Assembly: GCA_017440585.1 (NCBI GenBank)
Contig: JAFSGW010000043.1
Location: forward strand, 1 to 45,076
Direction: 5' to 3'
DNA from: Clostridia bacterium
GTDB taxonomy: Bacteria > Bacillota > Clostridia > UMGS1883
Length of the DNA stretch: 45,076 bases
Below, in pieces: positions 38,662 through 45,076 of this stretch. The position numbers and the translations under genes are program-made. The notes beneath the pieces were generated by a model. The model did no database searches and was not told the DNA's origin. It was given only the letters and a program-made list of their open reading frames with translations. Position 1 is the stretch's first letter, and each line of letters starts with the position of its first letter.

Positions 38662-39612
38662 ATGCGCGATAAACCGCTTTTTATTTCCTCGGTTATAGCG
38701 TTTGTTGTTTTTCTTGTATTTATTATAATTCTCTTCAGCCCTTTAAGGAGCGTGTTTTCGCCGTTTGTTACCACGTTTGTGCTCGTTTATATGTTTTCAC
38801 CGGTTGTGGGCATGCTTGAAAAGTGGGGCATAAAGAGCAGTCTTGCAACCTTTTTTGTGTATGGTGCTGTTTTATCCTTAGGAGCTTTTGCTCTTCTTTA
38901 CGGAGCACCTAAAATATATACGGCAGTCTTAAAAATATCAGATATGCTTTCAGAATTTGCCATGGGCGAAGCCGGGCAGAAAATTCAGGAGGGCTTCCTT
39001 TCCGGGGGGATAGGGAGGGTTTACACAACGGTTGTTTCGGCAACAAAGGGCACATTTAATATTATGGTGAGCTTTGTTGCAGCTTTTTATATACTCTGCG
39101 ACATGAAAAATGTGAAAAAAGCATTTGGTGAATTTATTCCCGAAAAGCTTGTTGTGCCACTGAAGGTAATTGGTGACGACATAAAAAGCTCCTTCAATTC
39201 CTTTTTCCGCGGACAACTGCTCATTGCTGCAATACTGTTTGTAATTGACGGAGCATTTTTATATGCTGTTAAAATTCCTTACAGCATAGGGCTTGCTTTT
39301 ATTGCGGCGGTACTGGACATTGTGCCCTATGCAGGGGCAATAATTGCAATGGGTCTGATAATTCTTGTAACTCTTATAAGTGAGCCGGGGAAGGTTATTA
39401 TTGTAGCCATAGGGCTTCTTATAATACAGCAGATTGAAAATAACATTATAACCCCTAAAATTTCCTCCGATACCCTTTCTCTTCATCCTGCAATTACGGT
39501 TTTCGCCCTTTATCTTGGTGCATTCGGAGGCTTCTGGGGCATACTTTTTGCAATTCCTCTTGTGTGTGTATTCAAAAGAATATTTCTTCGGTTTATTCAG
39601 TCAATAATGTGA
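38662..39612 (+). CDS. AI-2E family transporter (PF01594-type permease)
   Basis: 316 residues from the ATG at 38662 (MRDKPLF), with GGTGGGTGG before it; an ATG at 38644 is a less likely start because no ribosome site precedes it. Seven to eight membrane segments: ~8-28, ~32-52, ~60-85, ~145-165, ~195-215, ~220-255 and ~275-305, with the family segment FNSFFRGQLLIAA and the glycine-rich IGLAFIAAVLDIVPYAGAIIAM. Despite the name, many members export other small molecules or act as cation/proton exchangers. The substrate is not predictable here. Confidence 0.85.
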   Translation: MRDKPLFISSVIAFVVFLVFIIILFSPLRSVFSPFVTTFVLVYMFSPVVGMLEKWGIKSSLATFFVYGAVLSLGAFALLYGAPKIYTAVLKISDMLSEFAMGEAGQKIQEGFLSGGIGRVYTTVVSATKGTFNIMVSFVAAFYILCDMKNVKKAFGEFIPEKLVVPLKVIGDDIKSSFNSFFRGQLLIAAILFVIDGAFLYAVKIPYSIGLAFIAAVLDIVPYAGAIIAMGLIILVTLISEPGKVIIVAIGLLIIQQIENNIITPKISSDTLSLHPAITVFALYLGAFGGFWGILFAIPLVCVFKRIFLRFIQSIM

Positions 39613-39621
39613 AGAAAGTTC

Positions 39622-39650
39622 TTGATTACCAACGGATTTAGGTGTATAAT
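39622..39650 (+). promoter_or_regulatory. Promoter of the TSCPD gene
   Basis: -35 TTGATT (39622-39627), 17-base spacer, -10 TATAAT (39645-39650). Confidence 0.7.
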
Positions 39651-39690
39651 ATGTACAATTATGTCCTACTATGCACGGAAGGGGATGAAA

Positions 39691-39951
39691 ATGGTGAAAT
39701 ACACATATAAAACAAAAGGTACCTGTGCGGCTCAGATAAGCTTTGACATTGAAGGTGATAAAATCACAAACGTGAGCTTCCTTGGTGGCTGTAACGGCAA
39801 CCTTAAGGCTATTTCCAGAGTTGTTGACGGTATGAGCGTTGAAGAAATTGAGGAATACTTCACAGGGCTCACATGCGGTTACAAGGATACAAGCTGTTCC
39901 GACCAGCTTGCAAAGGCCGTAAGATGTGCATATAACGAACTTAATGCTTGA
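39691..39951 (+). CDS. Four-cysteine TSCPD-domain protein (TIGR03905-type)
   Basis: 86 residues from the ATG at 39691 with GGAAGGGG six bases upstream. Conserved cysteines are in KGTCAAQ, LGGCNGN, GLTCGYKDTSC, with the final SCSDQLA matching the TSCPD signature. The four cysteines suggest metal or Fe-S binding. The family is small and of unknown function, frequent in anaerobic Firmicutes. Its stop overlaps the -35 box of alaS. Confidence 0.85.
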   Translation: MVKYTYKTKGTCAAQISFDIEGDKITNVSFLGGCNGNLKAISRVVDGMSVEEIEEYFTGLTCGYKDTSCSDQLAKAVRCAYNELNA

Positions 39952-39977
39952 CAACAATGTGCATAAATATGTATAAT
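39948..39977 (+). promoter_or_regulatory. Sigma-A promoter of alaS
   Basis: -35 TTGACA (39948-39953), 18-base spacer, -10 TATAAT (39972-39977). The ~25-base leader leaves no room for a T-box. Confidence 0.75.
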
Positions 39978-40005
39978 AGTAAAGATTACGAAGGAGTGAA
40001 CATAT

Positions 40006-42654
40006 ATGGAAAGACTTGGTTTGAATGAAATCAGAGAGAGATACTTAAGCTTTTTTGAGTCTAAGGGTCATCTCAGACTGCCCTCGTTCCCGCTTGTGCC
40101 TCAGAACGATGACAGCTTATTACTTATAAATGCAGGTATGGCTCCCTTGAAGCCCTACTTTGTAGGAAAGGAAATTCCTCCCAGAAACCGTGTTACAACA
40201 TGCCAGAAGTGTATTCGTACACCCGATATCGAAAGAGTTGGTAAAACTGCAAGACACGGTACATTCTTTGAAATGCTTGGTAACTTCTCCTTTGGCGATT
40301 ACTTCAAGCACGAAGCAACAGCCTGGGCATGGGAGTTTATCACAGAGGACTTGAAGCTTCCCAAGGACAAGCTCTGGGTTACTGTTTACGAGGATGACGA
40401 TGAAGCAATCGATATCTGGGTAAACGAAGTAGGCGTTGAAAGAGAAAGAATAAAGAAGATGGGCAAGGAAGACAACTTCTGGGAAATCGGTACAGGTCCC
40501 TGCGGTCCCTGCAGTGAAATTTACTTTGACCGTGGCGTTGAAGCGGGCTGTGGAAAGCCTGACTGTGCTGTAGGCTGTGACTGTGACAGATTTGTTGAAT
40601 TCTGGAACCTTGTTTTCACACAGTTTGATAAGGACGAGGACGGTAACTACAACCGCCTTGCAAAGCCCAACATTGATACAGGTATGGGTCTTGAAAGAAT
40701 TGCTGCAATTATGCAGGGAGTACAGAATCTTTTCGAGGTTGATACAGTACGTAACATTATGCTTGAGATTTCCAAAATTGCAGGCGTAAACTACGGCGAA
40801 AGCGAAAAGACAGACGTTTCCTTACGTGTTATTACAGACCATATCAGAAGCACAACCTTCCTTGTTTGTGACGGTGTAGGCCCCTCCAACGAAGGCAGAG
40901 GCTATGTTCTCCGCAGACTTCTCCGCCGTGCGGCTCGTCACGGAAGGCTTTTAGGCATTAAGGGCAACTTCCTTTACAATATTGCCGATACAGTTATAAA
41001 CGAATCCAAGAATGCTTATCCTCAGCTTGAGGCAAAGCGTGACTATATCAAGAAGGTTATTCAGATTGAAGAAGCTCGTTTCTCCGAAACAATTGACGCA
41101 GGTCTTTCCATTCTTGAAGAATACATTGCTTCTCTTGAAGAAAAGAACGAAAAGCTTCTCAGTGGCAGTGATGCATTCCGTTTGTATGATACATACGGTT
41201 TCCCCATTGACTTAACTTCTGAAATTCTTACAGAAAAGGGTCTTGATGTTGATATGGATGCTTTCACAGCATGCATGAACGAACAGAAGAACCGTTCAAG
41301 AGAAGGCAGAAACGTTGGCGAAGAGGCTGCATGGAGCGAAGACGTTTACATGCAGATAGGCAAGAGCGTAACAAGTGAATTTGTCGGCTACGAAAACGAA
41401 GAGGCAGAGGGCAAGGTTATTGCAATTGTTAAGGACAACGCCATTGTAAATTCTCTTTCCGACGGTGAAAACGGTGTTGTAATCCTTGACAAGACAGCTA
41501 TTTACGGCGAAAGCGGCGGTCAGAAGGGCGATATGGGTACAATTTGTGCTGATGGCGTTAAGATGACTGTTACTGATGCAAAGAAGCTTGGCGACGGCAA
41601 AATCCTTAACTTTGTATATGTTGAAGAAGGCAGTGTTTCCGTTGGTGACGGTGTTACTTCCTCCTATAACAAGGAAAGAAGAATGGACACTGCAAGAAAC
41701 CACTCTGCTACACATCTTTTACAGAAGGCTTTGCAGGAGGTTGTGGGAAGTCATATCGAGCAGGCAGGTAGCTTTGTTGACGATAAGAGACTCCGTTTCG
41801 ACTTTACACACTTTGAAGCAATAAGCACAGATGACCTTAAGAAGGTTGAAGCAAAGGTTAACGAGGCTATTATGGCTTCCTACGATATTGACGTTAAGGT
41901 AATGCCCATTGAAGAAGCAAAGAAGATGGGTGCAATGGCACTCTTCGGTGAAAAGTACGGTGAAACTGTACGTGTTGTAAACATGGGTGGTTATTCTATT
42001 GAATTCTGTGGTGGTACACACCTTAAGAACACTGCTCAGGCAGGTCTCTTCAAAATTCTTTCTGAAGGCGGCGTTGCTGCAGGCGTAAGAAGAATTGAAG
42101 CTACAACAGGTCGCGGTGTGCTTGAATACATTGCGGAAAAGGACAGTGTTATTGCTCAGACTGCAGAAATTCTTAAGACAAATACAACAGAGCTTGTAAA
42201 CAAGGCTGAAAGTGTTACAGGCGAATTGAAGGCACTTCAGAAGTCCCTTGAAGAGGTTAAGGCAAAGATGGCTCAGGCTGCAGCTAACGACCTTCTCACT
42301 TCCATCAAGCATGTTGGCGGAGTTGATGTGCTTACTGCACAGCTTGCCGGTGTAAGTGCTGATGAACTGAAGATGCTTACAGACAGGATGAAGGAAAAGT
42401 GTGAGTGCGGTGTTGCTGTACTTGCAAGCGTTGACGCAGATAAGATTACTTTTGTTGCAGCGGCTACAAAGGCAGCAGTTGCAATGGGTGTACATTCCGG
42501 CAACATCATTAAGGAAATTACAAAGGTTACAGACGGTCGTGGCGGCGGTAAGCCTGACATGGCTCAGGGTGGCGGTAAGCTTGTAAGCAAGGTTGACGAC
42601 GCTCTTGCTATGGTTGACGACCTTGTAATAGCCCAGACAGGAGGCAAAAACTGA
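40006..42654 (+). CDS. alaS: Alanyl-tRNA synthetase
   Basis: 882 residues, full length. Class II catalytic core with LRLPSFPLVPQNDDSLLLINAGMAPLKPYF (~22-50), the FEMLGNFSFGDYFK motif (~90) and the GMGLERIAAIMQG motif 3 (~225). Editing domain with zinc-binding HSATHLLQ (~567) and CGGTH (~670), then the C-Ala oligomerisation part with a coiled coil (ELKALQKSLEEVKAKMAQ) and a Gly-rich end (GRGGGKPDMAQGGG). It charges tRNA-Ala and clears mischarged Ser and Gly. The stop overlaps the HIT gene start (TGATG). Confidence 0.98.
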   Translation: MERLGLNEIRERYLSFFESKGHLRLPSFPLVPQNDDSLLLINAGMAPLKPYFVGKEIPPRNRVTTCQKCIRTPDIERVGKTARHGTFFEMLGNFSFGDYFKHEATAWAWEFITEDLKLPKDKLWVTVYEDDDEAIDIWVNEVGVERERIKKMGKEDNFWEIGTGPCGPCSEIYFDRGVEAGCGKPDCAVGCDCDRFVEFWNLVFTQFDKDEDGNYNRLAKPNIDTGMGLERIAAIMQGVQNLFEVDTVRNIMLEISKIAGVNYGESEKTDVSLRVITDHIRSTTFLVCDGVGPSNEGRGYVLRRLLRRAARHGRLLGIKGNFLYNIADTVINESKNAYPQLEAKRDYIKKVIQIEEARFSETIDAGLSILEEYIASLEEKNEKLLSGSDAFRLYDTYGFPIDLTSEILTEKGLDVDMDAFTACMNEQKNRSREGRNVGEEAAWSEDVYMQIGKSVTSEFVGYENEEAEGKVIAIVKDNAIVNSLSDGENGVVILDKTAIYGESGGQKGDMGTICADGVKMTVTDAKKLGDGKILNFVYVEEGSVSVGDGVTSSYNKERRMDTARNHSATHLLQKALQEVVGSHIEQAGSFVDDKRLRFDFTHFEAISTDDLKKVEAKVNEAIMASYDIDVKVMPIEEAKKMGAMALFGEKYGETVRVVNMGGYSIEFCGGTHLKNTAQAGLFKILSEGGVAAGVRRIEATTGRGVLEYIAEKDSVIAQTAEILKTNTTELVNKAESVTGELKALQKSLEEVKAKMAQAAANDLLTSIKHVGGVDVLTAQLAGVSADELKMLTDRMKEKCECGVAVLASVDADKITFVAAATKAAVAMGVHSGNIIKEITKVTDGRGGGKPDMAQGGGKLVSKVDDALAMVDDLVIAQTGGKN

Positions 42655-42998
42655 TGTCAGATTGCCTTTTCTGTAAAATAGTAGCAGGCGAAATCCCCTC
42701 GGGTAAGGTTTATGAGGACGAATACGTTTATGCATTTAATGACATTTCGCCCGAAGCCCCCGTGCACGTTTTAATTGTTCCCAAGGAGCATATTGCATCT
42801 GCAAATGAAATAACAGAAGAAAACGCTTTCATCGTGTCGAAAATTTTCCTTGCGGCAAAGAAGATTGCAGAGGATTTGGGCATAGCTGAAGGCGGCTACA
42901 GAATAGTTAACAATTGCGGTGAAAACGGCGGTCAGACGGTTAAGCATCTGCATTTTCACCTCCTTGGCGGACGCTCTCTTAACTGGCCTCCCGGTTGA
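42654..42998 (+). CDS. HIT family protein (HinT-like nucleotide hydrolase)
   Basis: 114 residues. CLFCKIVAGEIPSGKVYEDEY at the N-terminus with a CxxC pair, VLIVPKEHI (~42), and the histidine triad in KHLHFHLLGGR (~100). HinT-type enzymes hydrolyse phosphoramidates such as adenylylated lysine, including aminoacyl-AMP by-products of tRNA synthetases. Translational coupling to alaS fits that. Confidence 0.93.
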   Translation: MSDCLFCKIVAGEIPSGKVYEDEYVYAFNDISPEAPVHVLIVPKEHIASANEITEENAFIVSKIFLAAKKIAEDLGIAEGGYRIVNNCGENGGQTVKHLHFHLLGGRSLNWPPG

Positions 42999-43033
42999 TT
43001 GAAAAAAAGTTTCAAATTATATCAAATTTACTC

Positions 43034-43062
43034 TTGACATATTGACATGTTGAAAGTATAAT
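43034..43062 (+). promoter_or_regulatory. Sigma-A promoter of rpsU
   Basis: -35 TTGACA (43034-43039), 17-base spacer, -10 TATAAT (43057-43062), a near-perfect consensus suited to a ribosomal protein gene. The ~60-base leader has no obvious structure. Confidence 0.85.
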
Positions 43063-43126
43063 TTATTTGTCACTATATGCGGTTCTAACTCGTTCATACG
43101 GTAGAGTCGTGAGGGGAGGTACGAGA

Positions 43127-43303
43127 ATGTCTGAAATAAGAGTTAAGGATAATGAATCTTTAGATAGCGCTCTTAGGAGATTTAAGCGCTCCTGTGCGAA
43201 AGCCGGTGTTTTGTCCGAGGTTAGAAAGAGAGAACACTACGAAAAGCCCAGCGTAAAGCGCAAGAAGAAATCCGAAGCAGCAAGAAAAAGAAAGTTTAAG
43301 TAA
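43127..43303 (+). CDS. rpsU: 30S ribosomal protein S21
   Basis: 58 residues from the ATG at 43127 (GGGGAGG upstream); an in-frame extension to 43067 overlaps the promoter. The sequence [20 protein letters not shown], then [23 protein letters not shown] and the basic RKRK tail is typical S21. It binds the 3' end region of 16S rRNA and assists initiation. Confidence 0.97.
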   Translation: MSEIRVKDNESLDSALRRFKRSCAKAGVLSEVRKREHYEKPSVKRKKKSEAARKRKFK

Positions 43304-43329
43304 TTAGATTTATTTTCCCTGCAAATGAT

Positions 43330-43365
43330 GAGCCATACTCCAAACGGGGTATGGCTCAATTTATT
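43330..43365 (+). terminator. Intrinsic terminator of rpsU
   Basis: GAGCCATAC (43330-43338) pairs with GTATGGCTC (43349-43357), extended by CC/GG, followed by an AT-rich T-run. Confidence 0.8.
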
Positions 43366-43382
43366 TATTACGGAGGAGCAGT

Positions 43383-43862
43383 ATGTGCGAATTTAAGGTG
43401 CGTTCCATGCGCATGTCGGAATTTAATACTGTGGCACAGCTCGTTTACGACAGCGTGCATACTCTTTGCACAAAGGAGTATACCAAAGAGCAGCTCGATG
43501 CATGGGTGCCCAAGGATTTATACATGCCTGCATTCCGTCGTTCAATTTTCCGTTGCTATGCAATAGTTGCGGTATGTAATAAAGAAATTATAGGCTTTAT
43601 GTCAACGGAAAGAGACGGTTATATAAACCGTCTTTACACAAGCCCCGACTGGGTTAAAAAAGGCGTTGCCACGGCTCTTCTTGAAAATACAGAGGAGTGG
43701 GCAAAAGTACATAAAATTAAAGAACTTGTTCTTGAAGCAAGCAAAAGTGCAGAGGGCTTTTACATAAAGCGTGGCTTTGTAAAGACGGGCGAAATAAGAA
43801 GCATTAAAAATAATCTTGAATTTGTCAGTGCTAAAATGAGAAAGGAGCTAAAAAATGGTTAA
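43383..43862 (+). CDS. GNAT family N-acetyltransferase
   Basis: 159 residues, CGGAGGAG ribosome site. The acetyl-CoA fold is visible from ~65: [38 protein letters not shown] (motif A with the Q/RxxGxG/A-type loop KKGVATA) and [24 protein letters not shown] (motif B). The substrate is unknown. It overlaps ung by 8 bases. Confidence 0.9.
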   Translation: MCEFKVRSMRMSEFNTVAQLVYDSVHTLCTKEYTKEQLDAWVPKDLYMPAFRRSIFRCYAIVAVCNKEIIGFMSTERDGYINRLYTSPDWVKKGVATALLENTEEWAKVHKIKELVLEASKSAEGFYIKRGFVKTGEIRSIKNNLEFVSAKMRKELKNG

Positions 43863-44529
43863 ACTGGGAAATGACTGGGATAACATGATAGGACAAGAAT
43901 TCGAAAAGGAATATTATCTCAGACTGAGAGCTTTTTTGAAAACAGAATATGCAAACTACACCGTTTACCCTGATATGTATGAGCTTTTTTCTGCATTGAA
44001 GGTTACAAGCTATTCGAAAACCAAGGTTGTTATTATAGGGCAGGACCCTTATCATGAGCCCAACCAGGCACACGGTATGTGCTTTTCGGTAAAACCCGGG
44101 GTACAGATTCCCCCTTCACTTTTAAACATGTACAAGGAAATACGTGATGAATATGGCTATGAAATACCAAATAACGGCTATCTGATGCCCTGGGCAGAGC
44201 AGGGCGTGCTTTTACTGAATGCTGTTCTCACCGTAAGGGAAGGGCAGGCAGGAAGCCATGCAAACAAAGGCTGGGAAGAGTTTACTGACAGCGTTATAAG
44301 AGCTCTCAACAAACGTGAAGACCCGGTAATTTTCCTTCTCTGGGGTAATTACGCCAAGAAAAAGGCAGAGTTTATCGACAAAAGCCGTCATTTTGTGCTT
44401 GAGGCTGCTCATCCGAGTCCTCTTTCCGCATCACGTGGTTTTATGGGCTGCGGTCATTTTCGTGAAGCAAACGAAATTCTCCTGAAGCTTCTTAAAACAC
44501 CTATTGACTGGAGAATACAAAATATATAA
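43855..44529 (+). CDS. ung: Uracil-DNA glycosylase
   Basis: 224 residues, family 1. Water-activating loop [13 protein letters not shown] with Asp64, uracil-specificity Asn in [27 protein letters not shown], and the minor-groove intercalation loop [11 protein letters not shown]. It removes uracil from DNA to start base-excision repair. Coupled by overlap to the GNAT gene. Confidence 0.97.
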   Translation: MVKLGNDWDNMIGQEFEKEYYLRLRAFLKTEYANYTVYPDMYELFSALKVTSYSKTKVVIIGQDPYHEPNQAHGMCFSVKPGVQIPPSLLNMYKEIRDEYGYEIPNNGYLMPWAEQGVLLLNAVLTVREGQAGSHANKGWEEFTDSVIRALNKREDPVIFLLWGNYAKKKAEFIDKSRHFVLEAAHPSPLSASRGFMGCGHFREANEILLKLLKTPIDWRIQNI

Positions 44530-44556
44530 GCTGAAGAACAATTTTCCAAATACTAC

Positions 44557-44586
44557 TTGATTTATTTGGACAAGTTGTGATAAAAT
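44557..44586 (+). promoter_or_regulatory. Promoter of the Fe-S scaffold-like gene
   Basis: -35 TTGATT (44557-44562), 18-base spacer, -10 TAAAAT (44581-44586). Confidence 0.5.
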
Positions 44587-44618
44587 ACCATTATGAATTC
44601 TTGAAAGGAGAAGAGACT

Positions 44619-45076
44619 ATGAATTATTCACATGAAGTTGAGAATATGTGCGTGGTTAACAAGGGCGTAAGCCATGGTCCTGCACCTATTCCTCAGGAAG
44701 GCAGATGGACAGAGTCCAAGCAGATTACAGATATCTACGGTCTTACACACGGTGTGGGCTGGTGTGCACCTCAGCAGGGCGCATGTAAGCTTACTCTTAA
44801 CGTTAAGGGCGGTATCATCGAGGAGGCCCTCGTTGAAACACTCGGTTGCTCCGGTATGACTCACTCTGCAGCTATGGCAGCAGAAATTCTTCCCGGTAAG
44901 ACACTTCTCGAGGCTCTTAATACTGACCTTGTTTGCGACGCTATTAATACCGCTATGAGAGAACTCTTCCTCCAAATCGTTTACGGAAGAAGCCAATCTG
45001 CATTTAGCGAAAATGGTCTTTCTATCGGTGCTGGTCTTGAAGACCTCGGTAAAGGACTCCGTAGCCAAATCGGTAC
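44619..45076 (+). CDS. Iron-sulfur cluster assembly scaffold-like protein, 3' truncated by window edge
   Basis: ATG at 44619, AAAGGAG ribosome site; open to the end (152 codons seen). The protein starts MNYSHEVENMCVVNKGVSHGP and has the NifU/IscU-like segment IIEEALVETLGCSGMTHSAAMAAEILPGKTLLEALN, with cysteines at Cys11, Cys49 (GWCAPQQGAC), Cys56 and in LGCSG. In Clostridia this gene is usually followed by a GGGtGRT-family protein, which would lie just outside the window. The Fe-S scaffold function is an annotation by similarity to IscU. Confidence 0.8.
   Translation, partial: MNYSHEVENMCVVNKGVSHGPAPIPQEGRWTESKQITDIYGLTHGVGWCAPQQGACKLTLNVKGGIIEEALVETLGCSGMTHSAAMAAEILPGKTLLEALNTDLVCDAINTAMRELFLQIVYGRSQSAFSENGLSIGAGLEDLGKGLRSQIG

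Noticed and set aside
39978-40005. T-box leader before alaS (and before argS at 34103-34141)
   Set aside because: The promoters lie only about 30-40 bases from the start codons, far too short for a T-box.

Overview
The window reads as a chromosomal segment of a strictly anaerobic, low-to-moderate GC Gram-positive bacterium of class Clostridia, probably a gut Oscillospirales or related lineage. The basis is the protein families (DUF4364, the four-cysteine TSCPD family, a DUF1934-argS pair, an Fe-S scaffold-like protein, a glycyl-radical enzyme end, secreted CotH and BspA-type proteins), strong Shine-Dalgarno sites, and consensus sigma-A promoters. No taxonomic search was possible.

Layout. 1-1300: C-terminal end of a glycyl-radical enzyme, a non-coding stretch with hairpins, one tRNA-Leu(CAG) on the minus strand, and a 191-bp tandem repeat that copies the 5' end of that tRNA. 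1362-11421: a secreted CotH-kinase protein, an M24 aminopeptidase, and minus-strand genes for a 1301-residue secreted GH51 arabinofuranosidase, a membrane protein, galactokinase and a DUF4364 protein. The arabinofuranosidase and galactokinase suggest plant-polysaccharide sugar use. 11422-13712: an AT-rich patch with an array of small hairpins separated by an 8-bp word, a truncated 18-codon reading frame, and three unrecognised genes, two of them preceded by copies of the same leader. 13714-15788: radA and a short-chain dehydrogenase, translationally coupled.

15863-20272 is the most interesting part. A conserved-looking cysteine-rich gene is split by a compact element of about 3.6 kb. The element carries a large serine recombinase and a three-gene module (DUF3990, XRE-type HTH protein, DUF3791) that looks like an ADP-ribosyltransferase-type toxin-antitoxin system. 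Joining the flanks at a shared GA dinucleotide restores an uninterrupted 266-residue reading frame. The deduced attP is an imperfect palindrome centred on that same dinucleotide. The element could therefore be a small selfish integrative element, or an intervening element removed precisely as in the skin element of Bacillus sigK.

20323-45076 is housekeeping: a BspA-like leucine-rich-repeat protein; engB-lon; an HtrA-like protease; a shape and division cluster (maf, mreB-like, mreC, mreD, PBP2, minC, minD, mgsA) running from one promoter at 27099; DUF1934-argS-S41 protease; a PRC-barrel gene with a YtxH-like small gene; an AI-2E family permease; a TSCPD protein; alaS-HIT; rpsU; GNAT-ung; and the start of an Fe-S scaffold-like gene that runs off the end.
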